NCBI GenBank assembly: GCA_037157565.1
Contig: JAZHRO010000055.1
Coordinates: 39,339,001-39,403,000, forward strand
Reading direction: 5' to 3'
DNA: 64,000 nt
Origin: Thalassia testudinum
Lineage: Eukaryota > Streptophyta > Magnoliopsida > Alismatales > Hydrocharitaceae
The notes under the pieces are model-generated. The model did no database searches. It was not told the origin of the DNA and saw only the letters and a list, made by a program, of their open reading frames with translations. The translations under genes were made by a program, and so were the position numbers. Below are positions 1 to 9,815 of the stretch, piece after piece (position 1 is the stretch's first letter; every line of letters starts with the position of its first letter).

Positions 1-104
1 TACTGCTCTTTTGGTTACTTCCTCGTTGGACGACTAGGTCTTGGGATTAGTCGAGTCGGTCTGGTTCTCGTGTCTCGTAGGGACTCAGGAATCGGGTCGT
101 TACA
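1..104 (+). repeat. 3' end of the Tekay 5' LTR
   Basis: It matches 7699-7802 with only a few substitutions and ends in CGTTACA, the same terminus as the 3' LTR. The primer binding site follows three bases later, as expected of a 5' LTR. Confidence 0.93.
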
Positions 105-107
105 AGA

Positions 108-119
108 TAGTATCAGAGC
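108..119 (+). other. Primer binding site (tRNA-iMet type) of the Tekay element
   Basis: TAGTATCAGAGC lies three bases after the LTR. It differs by one base (G to A) from TGGTATCAGAGC, the complement of the 3' end of plant initiator tRNA-Met used by many Ty3 and Ty1 elements. Confidence 0.85.
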
Positions 120-286
120 AAGGTCGTCTCGAGAAGTGAATCAACTGACTGGAAAATAACCAATTCACATGTCTATAACTAGAGTAGCCACCACAACATA
201 TCTTTTGACATGAGCTCTTAGATGTTTCCGTTAGGTATCGTTCCATATTGACGTGTTCCGTTTTGTTTCGCGTCTCCTTGCAAGAG

Positions 287-1552
287 ATGCCTCGTCGCGG
301 GACTGGTGAGGCGAGCTGCGGGCGCGGCCGAGGACGAGGTCGGCGAGGTGGGAGTGCCGTTGCCGACGCTTCAGTGGACCAGCCACTACTCCCGGGCGTC
401 CAGGCCTAGGACCTTGCCCAGCTGATATGGGATATTGTGCGAGAGGAGCTCCACCCACCGCCCCGAGCGCCTCCCCTTGGGGCTGCAGAGGGGGAGTCCT
501 CTGTGGGACCACACGACGGACGCGGCGCTGGACGCGGGGGAGGGGATGGGCCGCCGCCGCCGCCCCCACCTTCCTCCGACACTTCTGTGCACGAGGCACC
601 TTTGCCTGGAGGTGCACGAGCATCCCCACTGCAGCACCACTCTGAGCTCTTCGGACAGTTCCGGAAGCTGAAGCCCCCCTCCTTCAAGGGGGATGAGGAC
701 CCGACCAAGCCAGAGGACTGGCTCGAGCAGCTGGAGAAGATTTTCGACACCCTTCGCCCCCTAGTGGAGTGCCACGTGGCATTTGCCACGTACTAGCTGG
801 AGAGTGCGGCACACAGGTGGTGGAGGGCGGTCTGGGGACAGGAGAGGGATGAGCCGACCTGGGATCGGTTCGTCGCCCTCTTCTGCGAGCAGTACTTTCC
901 CCAGACGTGGCGGGACCAGAGAAGGCGGGAGTTCCACACTCTCCGCCAAGGGACAATGATCGTGAGCACGTACCGCACGCGTTTCCTGGAGCTGTCCCGC
1001 TTTGCAGCAACAGCGGTAGCCACTGAGGAGGAGCGCCTTTGGAGGTTCACCGAGGGGCTCCGGCCTGCGATTCGGGGGTATGTCAAACCCCTGAAGCTGC
1101 CTACGTTTTCGAGGGTGGTGGAGGCAGCCATGACTTACGAGGAGACCAACCCGTCCGCGCGAGACACTGACGGCTGGCGGAAGAGGCCCTTTCTGCTAGA
1201 CTTTTCATAGGGACGGCGAGAGAGGAGGCACGTGGCGTCCGCAGGGGAGCTGTCACATTTTGTAGGGCCATCCGTGGCCTTTGGGGGGCCTCGACAGAGG
1301 CCAGTCACCAGCACCGAACCCCTGCCCAGCCGACAGCAGGGACCCACTAAGGGCGGGAGTTGGGTTCCCCTCTGTTACCAGTGTGTCCAGCCAGGCCACA
1401 TCAGGAGGGACTACCCGTCTAGGGTAGGAGGCCAGCAGATACTTCCCGCGCAGAGCACTGGAGGGCACGCAGGAGGCCGCGGTTCCCAGACGCGAGGAGG
1501 AGGACAGCAATCACGAGGAGGGTATCGGCCAGCACCTGCCCGTCCGACGTAG
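287..1552 (+). pseudogene. gag: Tekay gag (capsid and zinc knuckle), interrupted by stops
   Basis: Gag forms the virus-like particle and binds the element RNA. The first ATG of the frame (287) starts an Arg/Gly-rich basic N-terminus, followed by a Pro-rich linker, the Ty3-type capsid region (about 650-1190; HRWWRAVW and the FCEQYFP region are typical) and a zinc knuckle at 1373-1414. The knuckle reads CYQCVQPGHIRRDY, so its last cysteine is now tyrosine (TGC to TAC) and it can no longer hold zinc normally. In-frame TAG codons at 407, 794, 1208 and 1550 break the gene. All four sit where glutamine (CAG) is plausible. There is no frameshift, and the frame runs straight into protease. Confidence 0.88.
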
Positions 1553-2005
1553 AGTGTGGCTTCTTCGTCCGCACCTAGAGCTGAGGGGCGTATCAACGCC
1601 CTGACACACAGGGATGCTAGAGCTTCGGGATCAGTGGTGGCAGGTATGGTTTCAATTTCCGGCAGACTCGTTTACACACTTTTCGATTCTGGCGCTACGC
1701 ACTCGTTTGTCGCAGCCAGTTTCGCAGTTAGTTTGGGCCAGGATTATATGCTGTTAGAGAATTCGTTAGTAATCAGAGGTTCGAGTGGTCAGCTGTTTGT
1801 AGCTGAGGAGGTGTACACGGATTGCGAGGTCAGCGTCGGGGGACATAGCCTGCCAGCTGACCTGATTATGATACAGATGGAGGACTTTGGCGTAATTCTG
1901 GGGATGGACTGGCTGTCCACTTACCACGCCTTGGTAGACTGTTTTGAGAGGAAGATTGTCTTCTCCATGCCGGAGTTGCCTTCCTTCGAGTTTCACTGAC
2001 AGCCA
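1553..2005 (+). pseudogene. Tekay aspartic protease domain
   Basis: This domain cleaves the Gag-Pol polyprotein. The catalytic DSGA motif is intact at 1685-1696 (LFDSGATHSF), followed by the ILGMDWL segment near 1897, both typical of Ty3 proteases. It is in the same frame as gag and reverse transcriptase. A TGA at 1997 separates it from reverse transcriptase; CGA (Arg) to TGA is the simplest origin, another C to T change, here in a CG context. Confidence 0.9.
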
Positions 2006-3475
2006 GTGGACGGAGGCTTCAGGTGCATTTCGGCACTTCAAGCGGCGAGACTTTTGAGCCAGGGATGTGAGGGCTTCCTAGCTTGTGTGGTGGCAGAGCC
2101 CAGCCCTGTGGCAGACTTCCAGAGCATCCCGGTGGTCAGAGAGTACCCTGACGTGTTTCCAGACGAGTTACCGGGACTACCGCCCGAGCGCGAGATCGAG
2201 TTTGAGATCTCGCTAGTACCAGGGACCAGCCCCATCTCCACCGCGCCATACAGGATGGCACCGCTTGAGTTACGAGAGCTCAAGTCTCAGTTGCAGGACC
2301 TTTTGGAGAAGGGCTTCGTGAGGCCCAGTGCATCTCCCTGGGGAGCCCTGGTACTTTTTGTGAAGAAGAAGGATGGTACCCTATGCCTTTGTGTGGACTA
2401 CCGACAGCTGAATAGGGTCACCATCAAGAACAGATATCCACTGCCGAGGATCGACGACTTGTTTGACCAGTTGCGGGGTGCCACGGTGTTCTCCAAGATC
2501 GACTTGAGGTCTAGATACCACCAGTTGAGGATCAGGGAGGCAGACGTCTCCAAGACAGCTTTCCGCACCCGATACGGACACTACGAGTTTTTGGTCATGC
2601 CGTTTGGGTTGACCAATGCCCCCGCTGCTTTCATGGACCTGATGAACCGGGTGTTTAGACTATACTTGGACTAGTTCGTGGTGGTATTCATTGATGATGT
2701 ACTCATCTATTCTCGAGATCAGACGCAGCACGGACAACACTTGCGGATGGTTCTGGACACACTGAGACGACGTAGGCTGTACACTAAATACAGCAAGTGC
2801 GAGTTCTGGTTGAGGGAGGTGACCTTCTTAGGTCATGTGATCTCTGGAGACGGCTTGGCGGTGGACTCAGCCAAGGTCGAGGTAGTGCTCAGGTGGGAGA
2901 GACTGCGGTCAGTCACTGAGATTCACAGTTTCCTGGGACTGGCAGGCTACTACAGACGATTCATCAGAGGTTTTTCACAGATTGCGCATCCCATGACACA
3001 GTTGACCTGGAAGGACGTGCCCTTCACTTGGACAGACGCCTGTGAGGCCTGTTTTCAGGAGCTGAAGGAGAGGTTGACTTCGGCTCCCGTGCTCACCATC
3101 CCTGACAGTAGTGGCAGGTTCGTTGTGTACATGGACGCCTACCTGCAGGGGTTAGGAGGTGTGCTCATGCAGAGGGGTCACGTTGTCGCTTACGCTTCGC
3201 GGCAACTGAAGCCCCATGAGCATACCTACCCTACCCACGACCTGGAGTTGGCAACTGTCGTCTTCGCGCTGAAGACCTGGAGGCACTACTTGTACGGTGA
3301 GACCTTGGAGATTTTCACAGATCACAAGAGCCTCAGATACCTTTTTGATCAGAAGGAGATCAACATGAGACAGAGACGTTGGTTGGAGCTCCTAAAGGAC
3401 TACGATTGCAGCATCTCCTACCACCCGGGAAAGGCCAATGTGGTGGCTGACGCCTTGAGCTGGAAGGCGCCCGCA
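2006..3475 (+). pseudogene. Tekay reverse transcriptase and RNase H
   Basis: Reverse transcriptase copies the element RNA and RNase H removes the template. Visible motifs are [11 protein letters not shown] before the fingers, CVDYRQLN, the palm segment [31 protein letters not shown] and the catalytic FIDD at 2687-2698. A TAG at 2672 falls only five codons before FIDD. RNase H runs from about 3115 (VVYMDA, with the first catalytic Asp) through [21 protein letters not shown] and [16 protein letters not shown] replaces the usual pattern with Ser after Ala, a local change beside the Asp. Length and spacing are normal and there is no indel. Confidence 0.93.
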
Positions 3476-5053
3476 CACTTGGCCAGTTTACAGTTACAGA
3501 GTTGGAGCCTCTTGGAGGAGGTGGGCAGTTGGCGACCCCTGGAGTTACGGGGACACTGTGGGGCAGTGACTGTGACACGACAGACTAGGCCAAAGCTGAT
3601 AGACCACATCATCACAGGACAGATGGCCAATCCGTACTTGCAGTCCTTCTGCGACAGAGTACTGTCAGGAGACCCAGGGGACTTCTCTTTCACAGGCCAG
3701 GTGCTACGCCTGAGGGGACGGTTGTGCGTTCCCAGGGACGAGGAGCTGTTGAGAGAGCTCCTGACTGAGACACACGGTTCCAGATTCACCATACATCCCG
3801 GAAACACGAAGATGTACCACGACTTGAGACGCGAGTTTTGGTGGAGGGGGATGAAGCGGGATGTGGGTGAATTCGTGCAGCAGTGCTTAGTGTGTTAGCA
3901 GGTGAAAGCCGAGCATCAGAGGCCTGCAGGGCTGCTACAGCCGCTTCCAGTGCCAGAGTGGAAGTGGGAGAGCATCACCATGGACTTGGTGGTGGGTTTA
4001 CCTGTTACCTAGCGAGGACACAACGCAGTCTGGGTAATTGTGGGTAGACTGACGAAGACGGCACGATTCTTGCCGATCCGAGTCACTTTGGGACTAGCAC
4101 AGTTGGCAGAGAGGTATATCCGCGACGTGGTACGACTACACGGAGTTTCGCGAGAAATCGTATCCGATCGGGATACCCGCTTTACGTCCTAGTTTTGGGC
4201 TGAGTTTCAGCAGGCCCTGGGGACGCGGTTGAGGTTTAGTACAGCTTACCACCCCCAGACGGACGGACAGTCGGAGCGCACGATACAGACACTTGAGGAC
4301 CTTTTGCGTGCCTGTGTACTGGACTAGAGGGGCTCTTGGGAGGAGCACCTGCCCCTGGCGGAGTTTGCATACAACAAAAGCTATCACTCGATCATTGGCA
4401 TGGCTCCCTACGAGGCTCTGTACGGACGGAGGTGTACGACACCCTTGAGTTGGGTTGAGGTGGGGACCAAGTGGGAGGTTGGCCCCAGGTTGATCCGGCA
4501 GAGTCAGGAGGTAGTCGAGCAGATCCACAGGCGACTCCGCACTGTCAGGAGCAGACAGAAGAGCTACGCGGATTGGAGACGCAGAGAGGTGCAGTTTGAG
4601 GTTGGGGACCACGTCTTTCTTCGTGTTTCACCCATGAAGGACCTGCAGCGGTTTGGGATGAGAGGGAAGCTCGCGTCGAGGTTTGTGGGGCCCTTTGAGG
4701 TCCTGGAGCAGGTTGGACCCATTGCTTACAGGCTTGCCCTCCCTCCCTAGCTTTCTAGTGTGCACGACATGTTCCACGTGTCCAACCTCAGGAAGTACGT
4801 AGCCGACCTCAGTCACGTACTGAGTCTCGAGAGCGTCGAGGTGGGCGACGACCTGACCTACCCCGAGTGGCCAGTGTAGATTCTTGACCGAGCCGTCCGC
4901 AGTTTGAGACGAAAGCAAGTACCCATGGTGAAGGTTTTGTGGAGGAGCCAGCGGTACGAGGAGGCAACCTGGGAACCTGAGGCGGCAATGCGGGAGCGGT
5001 ACCCGGAGCTCTTCGCGGGTACGTCTTTTCGGATCGATTTCAGTCCTCTTTGA
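3476..5053 (+). pseudogene. Tekay integrase with C-terminal chromodomain
   Basis: Integrase inserts the cDNA, and the chromodomain of chromoviruses is thought to guide it to marked chromatin. The zinc-binding HHCC module lies at about 3770-3898 ([10 protein letters not shown], then CLVC). The catalytic triad is intact: Asp at 3983, Asp at 4166 and Glu at 4274, the D35E spacing of the family. The GPF module is near 4688 (RFVGPFEVLEQVGPIAYRL). The chromodomain covers about 4853-5020 (YPEWPV, VPMVKVLW, YEEATWEPE). TAG stops fall at 3896, 4010, 4190, 4325, 4748 and 4877; the frame ends at TGA 5051. Confidence 0.92.
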
Positions 5054-5158
5054 GTTTGTTATGTTTATATATAATGTTTTTCCTTCACCCTAGTTAGCAT
5101 AAGTTTCGGGGATGAAACTTCCTTTGAGTTTGTTATATTGTTACGAACGTGGCTTCAA

Positions 5159-5196
5159 GACGTCTTTTAAGACGTCTGAGAGGTGGCCCAGACGTC
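5159..5196. repeat. GACGTC palindrome cluster 1 in the Tekay LTR
   Basis: Exact GACGTC sites start at 5159, 5171 and 5191, giving steps of 12 and 20 bp. The cluster is upstream of the TATA-like box, in U3. The 12-then-20 spacing recurs in the SIRE-like LTR at 32330-32362. Confidence 0.9.
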
Positions 5197-5329
5197 TGGG
5201 ATTTGATTTCTGCGGCACGCGCGTTTTCGTCTGCGCGCCTACGCGCGCAGACCTACGACGCCTCTTTTTCCCTCTCCTCCTGCAGGCGCAGGCTGCGCCC
5301 CTCTCTCTCGCTCTCTCTCCCCGCGCGGC

Positions 5330-5337
5330 TTTAAAAG
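5330..5337 (+). promoter_or_regulatory. TATA-like box of the Tekay 3' LTR
   Basis: TTTAAAAG follows a CT-rich stretch and precedes a CT-rich, then GC-rich leader. It lies about 190 bp into the LTR. It was chosen by sequence and position only. Confidence 0.5.
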
Positions 5338-5654
5338 GGCCCTCGTCCTCTCCCTCACTCTCATCTCCTCCGCTCCCTTCTTCTTCTTCCAGCCAGTGCG
5401 AGAGCAAGCGAGCGGCGGCAGCGGCAGCCGCGGCGGGTGTGCGGGAGGAGGCGTTGCGCGAGGGAGGAGACGCTCGGCCGTGAGGGCTCGACCTTGCCGG
5501 GGCAGCTGGAGCCGGCCGGCGGGGGAGCAGCGGGCGCGGAGTGACGCGAGAGGGCTACTGCAGCTCGAGCAGCAGGCAGACGAGGCACGGAGCGGCCGTG
5601 CGTGCCAGGCGGAGAGCACGTCGAGCTCTGATTCTGGAAGTTTTTCCAGAATCA

Positions 5655-5712
5655 GACGTCTGGTCTTCCAACCAGACGACAGTGAAGACGTCTGGAGGAC
5701 TATCTAGATGTC
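5655..5712. repeat. GACGTC palindrome cluster 2 in the Tekay LTR (20-12-20 spacing)
   Basis: Sites start at 5655 (GACGTC), 5675 (GACGAC), 5687 (GACGTC) and 5707 (GATGTC). The steps are 20, 12 and 20, identical to the sites at 32310, 32330, 32342 and 32362 in an unrelated LTR. The two imperfect sites each differ by one base and keep the phase. The cluster is in the transcribed leader. Confidence 0.88.
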
Positions 5713-5817
5713 TGGCAAGTAAGTTATTTTCGTCCTTCTTCCTTTTCTGCGACCGTCCGTACTGAGAACGATGAGTCGGTACGTGCAAGTTCTGAGATTC
5801 GCATCCAACGCGAATCA

Positions 5818-5994
5818 GACATCTGGCCGCAGTGCCAGATGACGAGAACGACTTCCAGACGTCCAGGGTGACCATCGGACGTCTGGGAACTAGGCCAGAC
5901 GCCCCCGCAGGCTTCTGGACGTCTGAGAGACTACGCAGGATAAAGGTACCATCTGACCCACTTTTTGAGACGTCTGGAAGAGGTTCCAGACGTC
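5818..5994. repeat. GACGTC palindrome cluster 3 in the Tekay LTR: six sites in exact 20-bp register plus a pair
   Basis: Sites start at 5818 (GACATC), 5838 (GATGAC), 5858 (GACGTC), 5878 (GACGTC), 5898 (GACGCC) and 5918 (GACGTC), every step exactly 20 bp. A further pair starts at 5969 and 5989, again 20 bp apart, both exact. Intact sites usually extend towards CAGACGTCTG, and the intervening bases show no obvious shared sequence, so this is not an ordinary tandem repeat. Confidence 0.9.
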
Positions 5995-8565
5995 TGATTT
6001 TGGACTGTTTCGTCGTTTTCGACCCGTTTAGGGCCCGTTCGGAGTCCATTTTCTGCGTTTCGAGTTGCGTTCTTTCCGGAATAAGATCCTCTACCCGTTT
6101 CCAGTAATTATATACTGTTCTGAGAAACTCCTTGTGTTTGATCCTTGTGTTAGGACCCCGTTCCTTTGCAGTCTCGGGTGTTGCGGAGGCGCGCGGGATT
6201 TCCGACCACGCCCCCAGTACTTCCGTTGTAGCTGGTAGAGTGGCTTTAGAAATTATTAACATAATTTGTTACAATTATGGAACAATTAATAGAACCTAGG
6301 GCATTGTATGAATCCTAGGAATGAGAAACCAGATTGAATGATAGATCCTAGGGTATTGCATGAATCCTAGGGCTGGAAAACTAGATTGAATGATAGATCC
6401 TAGGGTACGGCATGAATCCTAGGACTGGAAAACTAGCGAAATGAATATACATATTGCAGTCTTGGAAAATGTGGAAAGGAAATAATAGCTGCCTGTAAAT
6501 TGATTTAACAGCTGCCTGTTATGAATAAGTGAACATGATTGAGAATATGGGTTGTATGGACGTGAAACTGGAAATGGTGAAACTTGAATGTGCTGAGTTA
6601 AAAGAGCTGGAACCCTTCGGGGAGTTAGGAGTAGAACTCCTGGAAAGAGAATGAAATGGAACTGAGAAGGAAAGATGTGGAGGTGTGTTGTCTCTTGGGT
6701 ACGTAGTACCAGGGGAAGCACCTGTTACCTGCTTAGTGCAGAGCGGAGCCAGCCGCCCCAGGGACTCGAGGTTAGGTCTAGCCACTTTGTATTGACTTTT
6801 GGCCCTCGCGTACACAGTACCGAGGAGAGCTACTAGTGTAGGGCGAATACTAGCTACCCCACGGGCGCCGGGGTTCTGCTAGCTCACCTACACCGACTTG
6901 TTAGGCCCACTGGGCAAACCAGGGTAGTCAGGTGAGGGTGCGTGACTGTGGAGGGGCAAGGCCCCTGTTTGGTTACTGTGGAGGGGTTGGACCCCTGTTA
7001 CTGAGAGGGCTCTGCCCTATACTGGTTCCGTGCTGTGCTTTGGGCGTACCCGTTAACGGAAACGACTGACCGCGTGCCAGTGCAGGGTAGCTACCCGTGC
7101 GTTTACAGCGCGTGCCGTAGTCACCGTTACGTCTGTCAGTGACCTTAGGGTGGTTGACTGAGAGTAGGATCACCACGGGGGACTCTCCCGGACAGGAGAG
7201 CACCACGTGTTACTTCTACTGTTCGGAAAAGACTGCAATCAAGATCGTTCTCACGAGGAACATTCGAGATCAAGTGAAGGATCTGAGAAATAGATAAATT
7301 ATGAAACAATAGAAAGACGTAAATAAAGGAAGAAAGAAAATAAAACAGCTACTGTACACTTTACTGCTTCTTTAGTTTAGTTGCCACTGTACTCAGCGTT
7401 TCTCTGACGTGTTACACTCGTTACTTTTCAGGACCAGGTGTTGAGCAACCAGGGTCAGCGGCTGCAGAGGACGCTGGGCCGAGTAGAGTCTAGTAGAGTT
7501 ACCACTGTTCTTTTGTGCCCTTTTTGTTCCACTGTAGTGAGTAGTTCTTGTTACTCTCTGTACTATTCTTTGCTCGTAGTTCTTGTTATAGCATAAATGT
7601 TGTTCTATTGTTGTGGTGGTACATGCTGTAGTAGTTCTTTTTCTTACTGCTGTATTTTGTTACTGCTAGTTATATTTCATGTTGAATGTGGCTTATTTTA
7701 CTGCTCTTTTGGTTACTTCCTCGTTGGACGACTAGGTCTTGGGATTAGTCGAGTCGGTCCGGTTCTCGTGTCTCGTAGGGTCTCGGGAATCAGGTCGTTA
7801 CACCCCGTGAGGTTCCTCACAACAATTTCGTTTTGTGAGTATTTGGTATAACGCTCCATCATCAACTCGTCAATATCCTTGGTTTACCTCTTCTGCAAGC
7901 CCATCTTAATATCCTCATTGTTACAGCTAACGTTTGTCCTATTTTGTATTGATATGATTGAAGACGTAAAACTTAGCGCTTGTTGGGTGGCAACCCAACA
8001 CAATTTTGCCTGTATATATTAGGATTCATATTAGCTTATATATATATATATATATATAGATTTTATGTTTATAGGTTTGCCTAGTTGAGCTTCATTGTTG
8101 CAACTTAGAATTTTGCAGGTCATATCCTCCCTTTCTTTACCTTTTCATGTACTTTTTATCATATAATGAGGACATTGCATGAAATAGGCATGGGGGGTGT
8201 GAGTAGTATTATGTTGAGTTTATTTTATCTAGTTCCAGACATTTATATATATATTTGTGTTGAAAAAAATAGGGAAAAAAATGAAAAATTTTGAATTGAG
8301 TTAGAATTGTGGATAAATTTTAGGTATTTACAAGTCACCAACTTTAGAAGAATGTATCGAGAGTTTGTCGCTTAGACTCTTCAGGTTGTAGTCAACTTAA
8401 TCAGCTAGGGTACCTCCTTAAATGCAAATTTGTTTCCCAGTCCTTAACGAGATCTGTTGATTTAGGTTAGCAGGTGATAGAGATGGTAGTACATGGCTTT
8501 TTGGTCCACCCTCTAGTTTAAAAGTTTTTGATGTTTGAGTGTCTCACATTTATACTTACACCTTG

Positions 8566-8795
8566 ATCTTGCTTGTGGCAACTACACATTAAGAACTTAA
8601 TTTTGCAGGCATGGATGTTATGTTGCACTGGGTATGCTCCCGAGATGTAGAGTATTCAGATCCCAGCCTAGCACTTACACTTTCACAAGTATGCATGGCT
8701 GTTATGTTGCACTAGGTATGCTCCCTAGATGCAGGATATTCAGAACACAGCTCGCCACCTATATTCCTGCATGACTCTGCTAAAGTGAGGTTCAT
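8566..8795 (+). repeat. Copy 1 of a 230-bp repeat, with an internal 84-bp tandem duplication
   Basis: This stretch matches 18152-18375 closely. Inside it the phrase around gttatgttgca, then ggtatgctccc, agatg and gatattcag occurs twice, 84 bp apart (8617 and 8701). The second copy has the same internal duplication at about 80 bp. Function unknown; it belongs to the 3' non-coding part of Athila A. Confidence 0.8.
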
Positions 8796-8820
8796 TTTCC
8801 TCTCACTTTCCAGAGTCATG
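8770..8820. repeat. Long imperfect hairpin at the right edge of the 230-bp repeat
   Basis: CATGACTCTG plus AAAGTGAGG on the left and the complement ending in CAGAGTCATG on the right form a stem of about 20 bp with two mismatches, one bulge and an 8-base loop (ttcatttt). Homology with the 18.2-kb copy ends at this hairpin. Confidence 0.7.
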
Positions 8821-9443
8821 TTCAAATCAAGCACATTAAATCGAATTCGTTGATACTTGTTAGGTAAGAGTCAGGTCTGTGTGCTTCGAAAATGGGAAAA
8901 TTACATATTTGGTCAAAATTGGTCAACCCTTGAAAAATATACCCAAATTATGTGAAAATTAGTATCGTTGAGTTCCTCTCGTCGTAAGCTTTCTAACGAC
9001 GATCGTTTTGTAAATTTTCGAGTTTTGTAGCAAAGTTGAGTGTAAAATATGAAGCTACGTAAGAGGGAATTAATTAATCAAAAATTGAGAAGATGATAGG
9101 TTGTTACTACATTATCACAAGCCTACTACCTTACCTTAAATCCTAATAAAAAAACTTTTGTTGCGTGGGATAATAAAACAAGGGGAGGGCCACGTTCTTT
9201 TTCCCGCTTGTTTTTGTTTGCGCGGATCACAAGAGAGAGAAGAGAGGAGAGACTAATAGGGAGACAAATGGGTCTCCTTCACCTTCCTTTTCTCTTCCCC
9301 TATCCTGTTGCCTTCTCCTCCTTCTCTAATGCTAGGCTGCATCGACGGGACCATCGGAGAGCATCGATTGTTGCGGCGATGTGTAAGGTTTGTTTTAGTT
9401 TCTCACCCTTACGTCACTTGCATCCATGAAAGGAGGGGACATT

Positions 9444-9815
9444 ACTAGAATAGGCATGTTTTGTGATGTAATTTTTGCGACAATTTCATAATCGTCACCA
9501 AATGTTATTAGCGACGATTATTTATATAACCATTGACTAATGTGGGATGGAAATCTATGCTCACAATGGAGTCGAGAGTGAAACATCATGAAATTGGCGA
9601 TAGTTACGAAACCGATGTATACAATTGATGACAGTTTTGATAGTATCGTCGTGGAAAAATGTCTCAAAATTTGGGTTCACGTGCAAGGAGAAATTTTTGT
9701 AATGAAATCAATAATGGTATTATTAAAATCATCCCTAACCATGTAATCTAATTAATTTTATAACACATTTTGGAGACGATTTTCATGAAATCGTTGTCAA
9801 TTGTGAAGTATTAAG
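9444..9815. mobile_element. Candidate small inverted-repeat DNA transposon (MITE or CACTA remnant)
   Basis: It begins with a phrase resembling a decayed CACTA terminus (cattactagaa). It has facing arms: gacaatttcataatcgtc near 9479 against a complementary gacgattttcatgaaatcg near 9776, and repeated cgacgat and atcgtcg phrases typical of subterminal repeats. No target duplication was found and no coding is present. Confidence 0.3.

Larger units (their letters stand above)
1..7802 (+). mobile_element. Tekay/Del-lineage chromovirus (Ty3/gypsy LTR retrotransposon), 5' LTR truncated by the window edge
   Basis: The order is LTR end, primer binding site, gag, protease, reverse transcriptase, RNase H, integrase, chromodomain and 3' LTR, which is the chromovirus order. 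Bases 1-104 match 7699-7802 almost perfectly, so these are the ends of the two LTRs. The C-terminal chromodomain and the tRNA-iMet-type primer site place it in the Tekay/Del lineage. The target duplication cannot be checked because the left end lies outside the window; the right flank begins ccccg. The element interrupts an older Athila element that resumes at 7803. The copy cannot be active: the polyprotein has 12 stops. Confidence 0.93.
5139..7802 (+). repeat. Tekay 3' LTR (2.66 kb)
   Basis: It starts TGTTACGA and ends TCGTTACA, an imperfect inverted repeat, and its tail matches bases 1-104. A TATA-like box lies at 5330, followed by a CT-rich and then GC-rich leader. A purine-containing stretch (ggggatgaaa, 5109-5118) precedes the LTR, but the usual long G-run of the polypurine tract is not evident. 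A 15-bp phrase, ctttgagtttgttat, occurs at 5048 and again at 5122, a small duplication beside the boundary. The LTR holds three clusters of 20-bp-phased GACGTC palindromes, annotated separately. Small open frames inside it look like noise. Confidence 0.88.
7803..8830 (+). mobile_element. Athila element A, post-pol non-coding region, first piece
   Basis: This resumes an older element after the Tekay insertion. At 7963-8000 it has the box seen downstream of pol in Athila/Tat elements (AAAACTTAGCGCTT, then TGGGTGGCAACCCA), whose centre is a perfect hairpin, TGTTGGGT-ggca-ACCCAACA (7981-8000). A related box occurs at the same place in the minus-strand element near 37975. It is followed by the phrase gaggacattg then taggcatgggg near 8168-8194, related to 28455-28480 in Athila 2. 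A (TA)n microsatellite lies at 8038-8058. No open frame is credible here. Confidence 0.7.

Noticed and set aside
231..789. Minus-strand and alternate-frame open frames across the Tekay gag
   Set aside because: They are shadows of the GC-rich gag coding sequence and carry no domain.
2543..2548. GACGTC inside the Tekay reverse transcriptase
   Set aside because: It is coding sequence for a conserved stretch (ADVSKTAF) and has no partner at 20 bp.
287..5053. TAG reassigned to glutamine, or programmed readthrough, in the Tekay polyprotein
   Set aside because: Eleven TAG codons in one frame look like recoding, but the zinc knuckle cysteine is also lost by a G to A change, one stop is TGA, and neighbouring elements have TAA plus frameshifts. 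Methylation-driven decay explains all of this without a new code.
5818..5923. CRISPR-like array (short repeats with regular unique spacers)
   Set aside because: The repeat is only 6-10 bp and palindromic, the spacers are 10-14 bp, and the context is a plant LTR. There are no cas genes.
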